From assembly GCA_018241265.1 (NCBI GenBank), contig JAFEEF010000057.1, forward strand, positions 1 to 32,560: DNA of 32,560 bases, written 5' to 3'. Source of the DNA: Pseudomonadota bacterium. Lineage in GTDB: Bacteria; Pseudomonadota; Gammaproteobacteria; Burkholderiales; Burkholderiaceae_C. Within the stretch, counting starts at the first letter, position 1. Every line of letters starts with the position of its first letter. Below, piece by piece: positions 22,315 to 30,413 of the stretch. The notes beneath the pieces are model-generated. The model was not told the origin of the DNA. It saw only the letters and a list, made by a program, of their open reading frames with translations, and ran no database searches. Position numbers and translations under genes: made by a program.

Positions 22315-23331
22315 TCAGCGGTTCGCGACCGGATAGAGGCCTTGCGGACGCCACAGCAGGATCGCGACCATCAGCCCGATGTTCGAGAACATCGCCGCGG
22401 TCGGCAGCAGGTAGCCGACGTAGTTCGCCATCAGCCCGACGAGCAGCGCGCCGACCCAGCAGCCCAGCGTCGACCCGAGGCCGCCGATGATGATGACGAT
22501 GAAGATCAGCACGTTGACCTGCGCGCCGATCTGCGGCACGACGCCGTGCTGGTACAAGCCCCACAGTGCGCCGCCGAGGCCGGCGAGCGCCGAGCCGGCG
22601 ACGAACACGCCGATGAAGAGGCGGCGGATGCGGTAGCCGAGGCTTTCGACCATCTCGCGGTCCTGCACGCCGGCGCGCACCAGGAGGCCGACCTTGGTGC
22701 GGTTCAGCGTGTACAGCATCGCCGCGAAGACGACCATGCCGATCAGCACCGCGAGCAGGCGGAAGCGCTCGACCGCCGCGTCGCCGAACGTGACCACGCC
22801 GCGCAAGGCTTGCGGCAGCTCGAGCGAGATCTGCGTCGGCCCCCACACGACCTTGATCAGCTCCTCGCCGATGATCATGCCGCCCATCGTGATGAGGATC
22901 TGCTTCAGGTGCTGGCCATAGACCGGCCGCACCAGCACGCGCTCGAACAGCCAGCCGACGATGCCGGCCGCGACCATCGCGACGACGACCGCAGCGCCCA
23001 CTGCCGCGAGGTTGCGCCACAGCAGGTCGGACGAGGTCCAGTCGGGCAACGCAGCGAGCACGCTCATGCCCATGTAGGCGCCGATCGCGATGAAGACGCC
23101 GTGGCCGAAGTTCAGCACGTCCATCAGGCCGAACACCAGCGTCAGGCCCGACGCGACGATGAAGACGATCAGGCCCATCGCGAGACCGGCGACCGTCAGG
23201 GTGGCCCACGTCGATGCGCTGCCGACCAGCGGCAGGGCGACGATCGCGAGTGCGACGACCAGCCCGAGCGGGATCCAGTCGAAGCGCGCCCTCGGTATCG
23301 AAGGCGGCACCGGCGCGGCGATGGCGCTCAT
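22315..23331 (-). CDS. livH: branched-chain amino-acid-type ABC transporter permease, LivH family
   Basis: This 338-residue permease starts with a basic/proline N-terminus and then about eight membrane segments. LTLVFGLMDVLNFGHGVFIA (about 63-82) is the family hallmark. The coupling-helix region RAGVQDREMVESLGY includes the usual EAA-like loop. The ATG overlaps the livF stop (ATGA), with GGGGG 8 nt upstream. The C-terminus ends in WRPQGLYPVANR, typical of LivH proteins. Confidence 0.93.
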   Translation of the reverse strand: MSAIAAPVPPSIPRARFDWIPLGLVVALAIVALPLVGSASTWATLTVAGLAMGLIVFIVASGLTLVFGLMDVLNFGHGVFIAIGAYMGMSVLAALPDWTSSDLLWRNLAAVGAAVVVAMVAAGIVGWLFERVLVRPVYGQHLKQILITMGGMIIGEELIKVVWGPTQISLELPQALRGVVTFGDAAVERFRLLAVLIGMVVFAAMLYTLNRTKVGLLVRAGVQDREMVESLGYRIRRLFIGVFVAGSALAGLGGALWGLYQHGVVPQIGAQVNVLIFIVIIIGGLGSTLGCWVGALLVGLMANYVGYLLPTAAMFSNIGLMVAILLWRPQGLYPVANR

Positions 23332-24074
23332 TGATGCGCCCCCAGCGACAGCCCGAGCAGCCGCCGCTGCAGCGACTCGTCGGCGGCGAGGTCGGCCATG
23401 CGTCCGCTGTGCACGACCCGGCCGTCGTCCATCACCGCGACGCTGTCGCCGAGCGCCTTGGCCATGTTGAAGTTCTGCTCGACCAGCAGCACCGTCGTCG
23501 CGGTGCGCTTGAGCTCGCGCAGCGCCTCGATCAGGTTCGCGATGATGGCCGGCGCGAGACCCTTGCTCGGCTCGTCGATCAGCAGGAGCCGCCGCTCCTC
23601 GACCATCGCGCGCGCGATCGCGAGCATCTGCTTCTGGCCGCCCGACAGCTTGCCGGCCGGATGGAGCCAGAACTTCTTCAAGGCCGGGAACAGGCCGAAC
23701 AGCCAGTCGAGCCGGCGCGTGTCGATGTCGTCGATGCTGCGGGCCTGACGCGCCGCGAGCAGCAGGTTCTCGCGCACCGTGAGGTCGCCGAAGATGCCCA
23801 TGTTCTCGGGCACGTAGGCGATGCCGAGCTGCGCGATGTCGGGCGTCGCGCGGCGCATCTGCGGCCCGCCGATGGCCGCGCCGTCGAAGCGCACGTCGCC
23901 GCGCGACGCGCGCCACAGGCCCATGATCGTGCGCAGGGTCGTCGTCTTGCCGGCGCCGTTGCGGCCGAGCAGCATCGTCACCTCGCCGGCCGGCACCGCG
24001 AGGTCGACGCCGTGCAGGATGTGGTAGGCGCCGATGTGCGTGTGCACGCCATCGAGCTGCAGCAGCGCGGTCAC
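23328..24074 (-). CDS. livF: ABC transporter ATP-binding protein, LivF family
   Basis: This 248-residue ATPase has Walker A GRNGAGKTT (37-45), signature LSGGQ (143-147) and Walker B LLIDEPS (164-170). YVPENMGIFGDLTVRENL at 88-105 is the LivF-type Q-loop region, with the usual Q of the PE-[NR] segment position changed to M. The GTG start overlaps the livG stop (GTGA) and has GGAG 5 nt upstream. It is one of two ATPases that drive the LivHM channel. Confidence 0.94.
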   Translation of the reverse strand: MTALLQLDGVHTHIGAYHILHGVDLAVPAGEVTMLLGRNGAGKTTTLRTIMGLWRASRGDVRFDGAAIGGPQMRRATPDIAQLGIAYVPENMGIFGDLTVRENLLLAARQARSIDDIDTRRLDWLFGLFPALKKFWLHPAGKLSGGQKQMLAIARAMVEERRLLLIDEPSKGLAPAIIANLIEALRELKRTATTVLLVEQNFNMAKALGDSVAVMDDGRVVHSGRMADLAADESLQRRLLGLSLGAHQ

Positions 24075-24826
24075 GCCGTCTCCTCGACCGCGGTGCCGAG
24101 ATAGGCCTGCTGCACGATCGGCGACGCGATCACCGCAGCCGGCTCGCCGTCGGCGACGAGCTGGCCGTTGTGCAGCACGATGATGCGATCGGCGAGCTCG
24201 CGCACCACGTCCATCTTGTGCTCGACGAGCAGGATGGTCTTGTCGCCTTCGGCCTTCAGCGCGCGGATCAGGTCGAGCACGACCGGCACGTCGTCGACGC
24301 TCATGCCGGCGGTCGGCTCGTCGAACATGTAGACCCGGGGCTCGAGCGCCATCAGCATCGCGACCTCGAGCTTGCGCTGGTCGCCGTGCGGCAGGCTGCT
24401 GGCCAGCGCGTCCGCGCGGTCGGCGAGCTTCACGCGATCGACCAGCGCTTGCGCGCGCGCCAGCGTGTCGCGGTGATCGAGCCACACCGACCACAGGTTC
24501 AGCCCTTCGCGACGGCGCGACTGCACCGCCAGCCGCACGTTCTCGAGCACGCTCAGGTTCGGGAACAGCTGCGTCAGCTGGAACGCGCGCCCGAGCCCGC
24601 GATGCGTGCGCGCCGATGCCGCCTCGCCGGTGATGTCGATGCCGTCCATCAGCACCGCGCCGGCGCTCGCGCGCAATTGCCCCGAGATCAGGTTGAAGTA
24701 GGTCGTCTTGCCCGCGCCGTTCGGCCCGACGATCGCGGTCAGCGTGCCGGGCGCGAAGGCGCACGACACGCGATCGACCGCGACGTGTCCGCCGAAGCGG
24801 ATCGTCAGATCACGGGTCTCGAGCAT
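24071..24826 (-). CDS. livG: ABC transporter ATP-binding protein, LivG family
   Basis: This 251-residue ATPase has Walker A GPNGAGKTT (34-42), the LivG-type signature LPHGDQRKLEVA in place of LSGGQ, and Walker B MFDEPTAGM. FQLTQLFPNLSVLENV covers the Q-loop. The ATG at 24826 is 26 nt after the binding-protein gene stop. It forms a heterodimer with LivF. Both match family length. Confidence 0.94.
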   Translation of the reverse strand: MLETRDLTIRFGGHVAVDRVSCAFAPGTLTAIVGPNGAGKTTYFNLISGQLRASAGAVLMDGIDITGEAASARTHRGLGRAFQLTQLFPNLSVLENVRLAVQSRRREGLNLWSVWLDHRDTLARAQALVDRVKLADRADALASSLPHGDQRKLEVAMLMALEPRVYMFDEPTAGMSVDDVPVVLDLIRALKAEGDKTILLVEHKMDVVRELADRIIVLHNGQLVADGEPAAVIASPIVQQAYLGTAVEETA

Positions 24827-24852
24827 CGCCCGATCCGGCGCCTGTCGTCGGC

Positions 24853-26064
24853 TCAGCGCTTGTTGAGGATCGGGATCTGCATCTCCTCGGGCTTGATCTC
24901 GTGCACGAGCTCGGGCACGCCCCACGCGAAGGCCGGGTCCACCTTGATGCGGAAGTGGTACATGCTCTGCATCGCCTGGTGGTCTTCCTTGCGGAAGGTC
25001 ATCTTGCCCTTCGGCGTCTCGAAGCTCATCCCTTCCATCGTCTTGATGAGCTTGTCGCTGCTGGTGTCGCCGCCGGTCTTCTTGAAGGCCTCGACGAGCG
25101 CGATGCCGGCCGCCATGCCGCCGGCGGTGAAGAAATCGGGCGGCGTCTTGTATTGCTTGTAGTGGTTCGCGACCAGCCACTCGTTCACCGGGTTCTTCGG
25201 GATGCCGAAGTAGTAGTAGGTCGAGCCTTCCATGCCGGGGAACTGCTTGTACGCGGTCATGGCCTGCAGGATGTTGCCGCCGGTCGCGATCTCGATGTTG
25301 TAGCGCTTGAGATCGAGGTCGGCGATCTTGAACGGATTGCCGGCGCCGGCCCAGATGATGAAGATCACCTTGCGACCGGGCTTGTCCTTCAGCGCATCGA
25401 TCAGGTGCTGCGCGCCCGCCGTGAAGTCGGTCGTCGCCGGCGGCAGGTATTCCTCGTGGACGATCTTGGCCTTCTTCAGCGCGGCCTTGAACGCCTTCAC
25501 GCCGTCGCGCCCGAACGCATAGTCCTGCGCCAAGGTGGCGATCGTCGTGCCGTCCTTGTCCAGCGCGACCGCGTTGCTGATCGCGTCCTGCGAGCTGTTG
25601 CGGCCGGTGCGGAAGATGTACTTGTTCCACTTGTCGCCGGTGATCGAGTCGGCGACCGCCGGCTCGACGAGCAGGATCTTCTTGTATTCCTCGGCCACCG
25701 GCAGCAGCGCCAGCGCGACGCCCGACGAAGTCGGGCCCACCGCGATGTCGGCCTTGTCGTCGCCGTAGGCCGCGGCGAGCAGGCTCTTGCCGACATCGGG
25801 CTTGCCCTGGTCGTCCTTCTCGATCACGACGAGCTTCTTGCCGTCGACGGTCATCGTGCCGTTGGTCGCGTAGTCGAGACCCATCATCAGGCCGGTCTGG
25901 GTCTGCTTGCCGTAGGCCTCGAGCGGGCCCGACTTGCTGTAGACGTGGGCGATGCGGATCTCGCCCTTCGATTGAGCATGGGCCGGCAGGCCGAACGCGG
26001 CGAGGACGGCGGCAGCCAGCAGCGCGTGCCGCCGCGCCAGACGAGGTTCAGGAAGATCGGTCAC
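24853..26064 (-). CDS. periplasmic substrate-binding protein of a liv-type ABC transporter
   Basis: The GTG at 26064 is chosen because GGAG lies 8 nt upstream and it gives a 403-residue precursor with a compact signal peptide (RRHALLAAAVLAAFGLPAHA, cleaved before QSKGE near residue 31). The frame is open 22 codons further without a ribosome site. The mature protein is a type I periplasmic binding protein (Peripla_BP_6): IRIAHVYSKSGPLEAYGKQ at the first lobe and AVGPTSSGVALALLPVAEE in the middle. Liv-type proteins bind leucine/isoleucine/valine, amides, urea or aromatic acids. The ligand here is not clear, so no gene symbol is given. It is first gene of the operon. Confidence 0.9.
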   Translation of the reverse strand: MTDLPEPRLARRHALLAAAVLAAFGLPAHAQSKGEIRIAHVYSKSGPLEAYGKQTQTGLMMGLDYATNGTMTVDGKKLVVIEKDDQGKPDVGKSLLAAAYGDDKADIAVGPTSSGVALALLPVAEEYKKILLVEPAVADSITGDKWNKYIFRTGRNSSQDAISNAVALDKDGTTIATLAQDYAFGRDGVKAFKAALKKAKIVHEEYLPPATTDFTAGAQHLIDALKDKPGRKVIFIIWAGAGNPFKIADLDLKRYNIEIATGGNILQAMTAYKQFPGMEGSTYYYFGIPKNPVNEWLVANHYKQYKTPPDFFTAGGMAAGIALVEAFKKTGGDTSSDKLIKTMEGMSFETPKGKMTFRKEDHQAMQSMYHFRIKVDPAFAWGVPELVHEIKPEEMQIPILNKR

Positions 26065-26176
26065 GGACGGGTCTCCAGAGGATGTGAGCGGCGCCGGCCG
26101 CATCGGCCGATCGTCCGCTTCCCATGGCAAGGCCCGTGCCTATGCACCGAATGAGGGCAAACCCGTAGTCGAGATT

Positions 26177-26208
26177 CGAGTATCGAGATAATCCTGATCC
26201 GATACTCG
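26177..26208. repeat. 9-bp inverted repeat upstream of the transporter operon
   Basis: CGAGTATCG (26177-26185) and CGATACTCG (26200-26208) are perfect inverted copies, arm starts 23 bp apart, in an AT-richer patch. It lies 112 nt before the binding-protein start and 6 nt after the transglycosylase stop. It could be a dimeric operator (arms about two helical turns apart) or a transcription stop hairpin with a 14-nt loop. No U-run follows, so I favour the operator. Confidence 0.5.
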
Positions 26209-26214
26209 TCGCAC

Positions 26215-27105
26215 TCAGCGTATACCGCGTGCCTCGCGTATCAGGGTCAGATTCGGTGACGCGTCGGCGATTTTCGGATCGTACGGAAATTCGGTCGCAC
26301 CGACATTGCCGAGCACCCGCTGCACGTAGGCGCGCGTCTCCGCGTACGGCGGCACGCCGCGGTAGCGGTCGACGGTCTTCTCGCCCGCGTTGTAGGCGGC
26401 TGCGACCAGTGCGACGTCGCCCCGGAAATAGGCGAGCAACCAGCCCAGGTAGGCGATGCCGCCGCGGATGTTCTGCGCCGGGTCGTAGGCGTTCTTGACC
26501 TTGAAGCGCGCCGACGTCTCGGGGATGAGCTGCATCAGCCCCTGCGCGTTCTTCGGCGACAGGGCCTGCGGATTGAAGCGCGACTCCGCCTCCATGATCG
26601 ACAGCGCCAGTTGCGGCTGTACCGAATATTCCGGCGCGATCTTCCGCACCAGGTCGACATAAGGCTTGGGCGCGCGGATCGCCAACCTCGTCGAGAGCGG
26701 CACGCCGGCAGGGCGCCGCGGCTCGCGCATGCAGTCGGGCATCAGGTCGGGCGGATCGCCGACGCGCGCGAGCATGTCGACGGCATGGTCGAGGCCTTGC
26801 TCGGCGGCCGCATGGAAGAAGTACGCCGCGAGCTTGTCGCTGCGCTCGACGCCGCGGCCGTTGGCATACATCCAGCCGAGGTTGTATTGCGCCTCGGCAT
26901 CGCCCAGGCGCGCCGCCTCGCAGTAGAGCGCGGCAGCCTTGATCCCGTCGCGTGGCACCCCCTCGCCATGCTCGTAGGCGATCGCCTCGGCGCGCAACTC
27001 GGTCCGGCGGGCGGCATCGTTGCCGGCCAGCGACTCGGCGTGCGCGAGCGACGCGCTCGCGACCGCAAACCAGGTCGCGAGCATTTGGCGTCCGATCAGG
27101 CGCAC
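26215..27105 (-). CDS. exported lytic transglycosylase with Sel1-like repeats
   Basis: The GTG at 27105 gives a 296-residue precursor with a good signal peptide (RLIGRQMLATWFAVASASLAHA, cut before ESLAG). ATG 27084 and ATG 27204 are also in frame; the longer version adds a basic, AT-rich stretch and no ribosome site decides. Two Sel1-like repeats (about 43-110; LYCEAARLGDAEAQYNLGW type) precede an SLT domain (about 145-265). The catalytic Glu is E174 in ESRFNPQALS, followed by NAQGLMQL and AAAYNAGE. It should cleave murein glycan strands in the periplasm. Sel1 repeats mediate protein contacts, so it may serve a secretion or envelope complex; none is adjacent. Confidence 0.88.
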   Translation of the reverse strand: MRLIGRQMLATWFAVASASLAHAESLAGNDAARRTELRAEAIAYEHGEGVPRDGIKAAALYCEAARLGDAEAQYNLGWMYANGRGVERSDKLAAYFFHAAAEQGLDHAVDMLARVGDPPDLMPDCMREPRRPAGVPLSTRLAIRAPKPYVDLVRKIAPEYSVQPQLALSIMEAESRFNPQALSPKNAQGLMQLIPETSARFKVKNAYDPAQNIRGGIAYLGWLLAYFRGDVALVAAAYNAGEKTVDRYRGVPPYAETRAYVQRVLGNVGATEFPYDPKIADASPNLTLIREARGIR

Positions 27106-27445
27106 TCGGTGATGGCGCCGCGCGCGAACGAATATCTCGGCAGCGCGAGATACCCGAAGACGATCCGGCAACTTGAACTGAAAACCTGAGCTCAGGCGGG
27201 ACATGGCGGGCGCGCGGATGGCACGTCGAGAACTTCTGCGACCAATCTTCGGACACACGAGTCAGCTCGGAGTGTCCAAAATTCATGCAGTGACTTCATT
27301 CCGGACAGTGACTACTGCGCGTCACCGACCCGGGGGCGCAGAGACTAGCAACGTCGCCGCTGCACCGACACCCCCAACACCGATGACTGGACGGACACAC
27401 AGCCGGACGGCGCGAAATCCGTCGCGGTTCGCACCGCGGCGGTGT
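27106..27445. other. non-coding region upstream of the transglycosylase, with direct and inverted repeats
   Basis: These 340 nt hold no convincing gene. They contain GGACAC (27251-27256) and GTGTCC (27272-27277) as an inverted pair, and an 8-bp direct repeat CAGTGACT at 27288-27295 and 27306-27313 (period 18). A short CACCG-CGG-CGGTG hairpin at 27432-27444 follows the regulator stop immediately and may help end its transcript. The base composition is more AT-rich than the genes. No promoter could be assigned with confidence. Confidence 0.5.
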
Positions 27446-28933
27446 TCAGCCGGACGTGCCGGCGGCGGTCGTCGCGAGCTTCTCGTACAAGGTCGCGCGC
27501 GAAATGCCGAGCAGCCGCGACGCCGCGAGCTTGTTGCCGCCGGTCGCATCGAGCGCGGCACGGATCGCCTGCGCCTCGAGTTCGGCAATGGCCTGCGGCA
27601 GCGGCTTGATGCCGTGCGCGCCGGCCGGCGGCGGCGCATCGCGCGGCGCGGACGGTGCCATCGCCGGCACGGATGCCGGCGCGCCGCAGCGCGCAGCGCC
27701 GTCGCCGAATGCCGCGAAGTGCGCCGGCATCAGCACCAGATCGTCGGTCATCAGCGCAGCCTGTTCGAGCGCATTGCGCAGTTCGCGTATGTTGCCCGGC
27801 CACGCCTGCGCGGCCAGCAGGTCGAGCGCCTCGGCGCTCACGCTCTTCGGCGGCAACCCGCTGCGGCGTGCGATGTCCTCGGCGAGCGTCTCGACCAGTG
27901 CTTCGAGATCGCCGAGGCGCTCCCGCAACGGCGGCAGCCGGATCGGCAGCACGTTGAGCCGGTAGTACAGATCGGCCCGAAAGCTGCCGGCCGCGACCAT
28001 CGCCGGCAGGTCGCGGCTGGTCGCCGCGATGATGCGCACATCGACGTGCACGACCTCGTTGCTGCCGAGCGGCTCGAACTCCTGTTCCTGCAGCACCCGC
28101 AGCAATTTGCTCTGCAGCGCGAGCGGCATGTCGCCGATCTCGTCGAGCAGCAAGGTGCCGCCGTCGGCGGCCTTGAACTTGCCTTCGCGGCCCTTGCGCT
28201 CGGCGCCGGTGTAGGCACCGGGCGCGACACCGAAGAACTCGGCTTCGAGCAGGCTTTCGGGCACCGCGGCGATGTTGACGCCGACGAACGGCCGCGCGGC
28301 GCGCGCGCTGGCCGCGTGGATGCCGTGGGCCAGCACTTCCTTGCCGGTGCCGGTTTCGCCGAGCAGCAGCACGGTGCTGTCGGTGCGAGCGACGCGGCGC
28401 GCCTGCCGTTTGACCTCCATCGCTGCCGCACTGGCGCCGACGAAGCTCGCGATGCCGTACTTCGGCCGGCGCTGCGCCGCGAGCTGGCGGCGCGCGTCGC
28501 CGAGTTCGCGCTCGAGGCGCGCGAACTTCATCATCAGCGGCTGCATCGTCGTCTCGGGATGGTCGAGCAGCACCATGCCCATCGCACCGATCACGACGCC
28601 GTGCGCGTCGCGCAACGGCAGCCGGCTGACCAGGAAGGTGCCGGCCTGGTTGGTCAGCAGGTCGACGAGGATCGGCTGACCGCTGTCGATCACCTGCGCC
28701 ATCAGCGTATTCGGCACGACCTCCTCGACGCGCCGGCCGACGAAGTCGGCCTCGGACCGGCCGAGCCCCGGCAGGAACTGCTTGTAGCCTTCGCTGATCC
28801 AGACGATGCGGTGGTCGCGGTCGACGACCATCATGCCCATCGCGGTCGCGGCGAGCGTGTCGAACATGCTCTGCGCGGCGAGCTTCAGCAGCCCGTCGGC
28901 ATCGGGTGGCAGCGATGGATACATTGGAGTCAT
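27446..28933 (-). CDS. PAS-containing sigma-54-dependent transcriptional activator
   Basis: This 495-residue enhancer-binding protein has an N-terminal PAS-type sensor (about 25-125), a central AAA+ domain (about 160-390) and a Fis-type helix-turn-helix (about 460-488, GNKLAASRLLGISRATLYEK). Walker A is GETGTGKE and Walker B is GGTLLLDEIGDM. The sigma-54-contacting loop is GAYTGA, an accepted variant of GAFTGA. There is no receiver domain, so it senses a ligand directly. ATG 28933 is preferred; a GTG at 28942 and an ATG at 28924 are possible. It is divergent from the malonyl-CoA decarboxylase operon, and a sigma-54-like promoter faces that operon, so that operon is the likely target. Confidence 0.9.
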   Translation of the reverse strand: MTPMYPSLPPDADGLLKLAAQSMFDTLAATAMGMMVVDRDHRIVWISEGYKQFLPGLGRSEADFVGRRVEEVVPNTLMAQVIDSGQPILVDLLTNQAGTFLVSRLPLRDAHGVVIGAMGMVLLDHPETTMQPLMMKFARLERELGDARRQLAAQRRPKYGIASFVGASAAAMEVKRQARRVARTDSTVLLLGETGTGKEVLAHGIHAASARAARPFVGVNIAAVPESLLEAEFFGVAPGAYTGAERKGREGKFKAADGGTLLLDEIGDMPLALQSKLLRVLQEQEFEPLGSNEVVHVDVRIIAATSRDLPAMVAAGSFRADLYYRLNVLPIRLPPLRERLGDLEALVETLAEDIARRSGLPPKSVSAEALDLLAAQAWPGNIRELRNALEQAALMTDDLVLMPAHFAAFGDGAARCGAPASVPAMAPSAPRDAPPPAGAHGIKPLPQAIAELEAQAIRAALDATGGNKLAASRLLGISRATLYEKLATTAAGTSG

Positions 28934-28946
28934 GATTCGCACACTC

Positions 28947-28961
28947 TGGCCCGCCTTACGC
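28947..28961 (+). promoter_or_regulatory. candidate sigma-54 (-24/-12) promoter for the malonyl-CoA operon
   Basis: TGGCCCG-CCTT-ACGC has the invariant GG and GC exactly 10 nt apart and matches TGGCACG-N4-TTGC at most positions; the TT of the -12 box is missing. It would start transcription near 28973, about 139 nt before the decarboxylase ATG. The divergent gene encodes a sigma-54 activator. Confidence 0.4.
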
Positions 28962-29060
28962 GTACATACCGTGTCCGGCGGGCCCGGGGCGGGTTTATCC
29001 TTCGCACCCGATGCACCGCCCCACCCTGCCTAGACATCGCGACGAGTATGTGCCCGCCGA

Positions 29061-29072
29061 GGCCGTACGGCC
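29061..29072. repeat. 12-bp palindrome upstream of the decarboxylase gene
   Basis: GGCCGTACGGCC is perfectly self-complementary and lies in the predicted untranslated leader, 40 nt before the ATG. It could be an operator for a second regulator or chance in GC-rich DNA. Confidence 0.3.
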
Positions 29073-29111
29073 GCGTTGCGGTGCGCCATTCAACCCAGCC
29101 CCCAGCCTGCG

Positions 29112-30410
29112 ATGCTCGACGGTTTGAAGAGCGCGGCCCGCCGGGTCTCCAACGACCTGGCCTTGCGTACGCTGGTACACGATTGCCGCCGGCTGCTGTC
29201 CGAGCGCGGCGAAGCCAACAGCATCGTGATAGCGCGCGAACTGATCACGCGCTACGAAGCGCTGTCGGTGGAGCAGCAGGGCCTGTTCTTCACGCGCCTG
29301 GCGGCGGAATTCAGCCCGGACCCGAAGGCGGTGCTGGCCGCGGCCGAAGCGTATGCCGCCGATCCGAGCCCGAACCATCTGGCGCGGCTGACGACGCAGG
29401 TCGAAGCGCCGCGCCAGGAGCTGCTGCGGCGCATCAATCGCGCCCCGGGCGGCACCGCGAGCATCGTCGAGATGCGCCGCACCTTGCTGAGCCGCGTCGC
29501 GAAGGAGCCTGAATTGCAGTCGGTCGAAGCCGACTTCCTGCACCTGCTGTCGAGCTGGTTCAACCCGGGTTTCCTGCAGCTCCATCGCGTCGACTGGAAC
29601 TCGCCGGCGCAGTTGCTGGAGCAGCTCATCCGCCACGAAGCGGTGCATGCGATCGACGGTTGGGACGACCTGCGCCGCAGGCTGCAGCCGGACCGGCGCT
29701 GCTTCGCGTTCTTCCATCCGCAGTTGCCGCAAGAGCCGCTGATCTTCGTCGAAGTGGCGTTGCTCGACGAGATGCCGAAGGCGATCGCACCGCTGATCGC
29801 CAAGGCCGCGCCGGTCTTGGATGCGGGACGGCCGCGCGTGGCGGCGTTCTATTCGATCAGCAACTGCCAGCCGGGCCTGCGCGGCGTCTCGCTGGGCAAC
29901 TTCCTGATCAAGCGCGTCGCCGAGGAGCTGAAGAGCGAGCTGCCGTCGCTGCGCACGTTCTGCACGCTGTCGCCGATCCCGGGCTTCGCGCGCTGGGTGC
30001 GCGACGGCGCGCCTTGCGACGGCTTGTCGAAGGTGCGCGCCGAACGTCTCGAAGCGGCGCATCGAGCGCTGCTCGCCACCTGCGACGGCGAACTCGATCG
30101 CCTGACGCGCGCAGGCACGATGCGCAACCTCGACGAAGCCGCCGCGGATGCGCTGCTGCGCCTCGGCGCGTACTACCTCGGCTTCCGCTCGGCGGCGCCC
30201 GAGGGCGATCCGGTGGCGCGCTTCCACCTCGACAACGGCGCCCGGCTCGAGCGCCTGAACGTGCAGGCCGACCTGTCGTCCAAGGCCCTGACGCACTCGT
30301 TCGGGCTGATGGTGAACTACCTCTACGACCTCGACCGCATCGAGGCGCAGCACGAGCAGTTCACGCAAGGCACGGTGGCGCAGTCGCGCGCCGTGGCAGG
30401 GTTGCTGTAG
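29112..30410 (+). CDS. matA: malonyl-CoA decarboxylase
   Basis: This 432-residue enzyme converts malonyl-CoA to acetyl-CoA and CO2. It resembles MCD/MatA along its length: an N-terminal helical domain (about 1-110) and an acetyltransferase-like catalytic domain. The conserved TLSPIPGF (S287) and FHLDNGA (H372) segments correspond to the Ser/His catalytic pair of the human enzyme. SFGLMVNYLYDLDRI at 396-410 is also family-typical. ATG 29112 is chosen over a TTG at 29076; no strong ribosome site is seen. No organelle or export signal is present. It is followed after 3 nt by the crotonase gene and then a ligase, so malonate activation and decarboxylation are encoded together. Confidence 0.92.
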   Translation: MLDGLKSAARRVSNDLALRTLVHDCRRLLSERGEANSIVIARELITRYEALSVEQQGLFFTRLAAEFSPDPKAVLAAAEAYAADPSPNHLARLTTQVEAPRQELLRRINRAPGGTASIVEMRRTLLSRVAKEPELQSVEADFLHLLSSWFNPGFLQLHRVDWNSPAQLLEQLIRHEAVHAIDGWDDLRRRLQPDRRCFAFFHPQLPQEPLIFVEVALLDEMPKAIAPLIAKAAPVLDAGRPRVAAFYSISNCQPGLRGVSLGNFLIKRVAEELKSELPSLRTFCTLSPIPGFARWVRDGAPCDGLSKVRAERLEAAHRALLATCDGELDRLTRAGTMRNLDEAAADALLRLGAYYLGFRSAAPEGDPVARFHLDNGARLERLNVQADLSSKALTHSFGLMVNYLYDLDRIEAQHEQFTQGTVAQSRAVAGLL

Positions 30411-30413
30411 GCC

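Noticed and set aside
23328-24826. livF and livG as one fused ATPase gene, because the frame upstream of livF stays open
   Set aside because: The open part before the livF GTG is a shadow of livG; each gene has its own Walker A, signature and stop, joined by a GTGA overlap.
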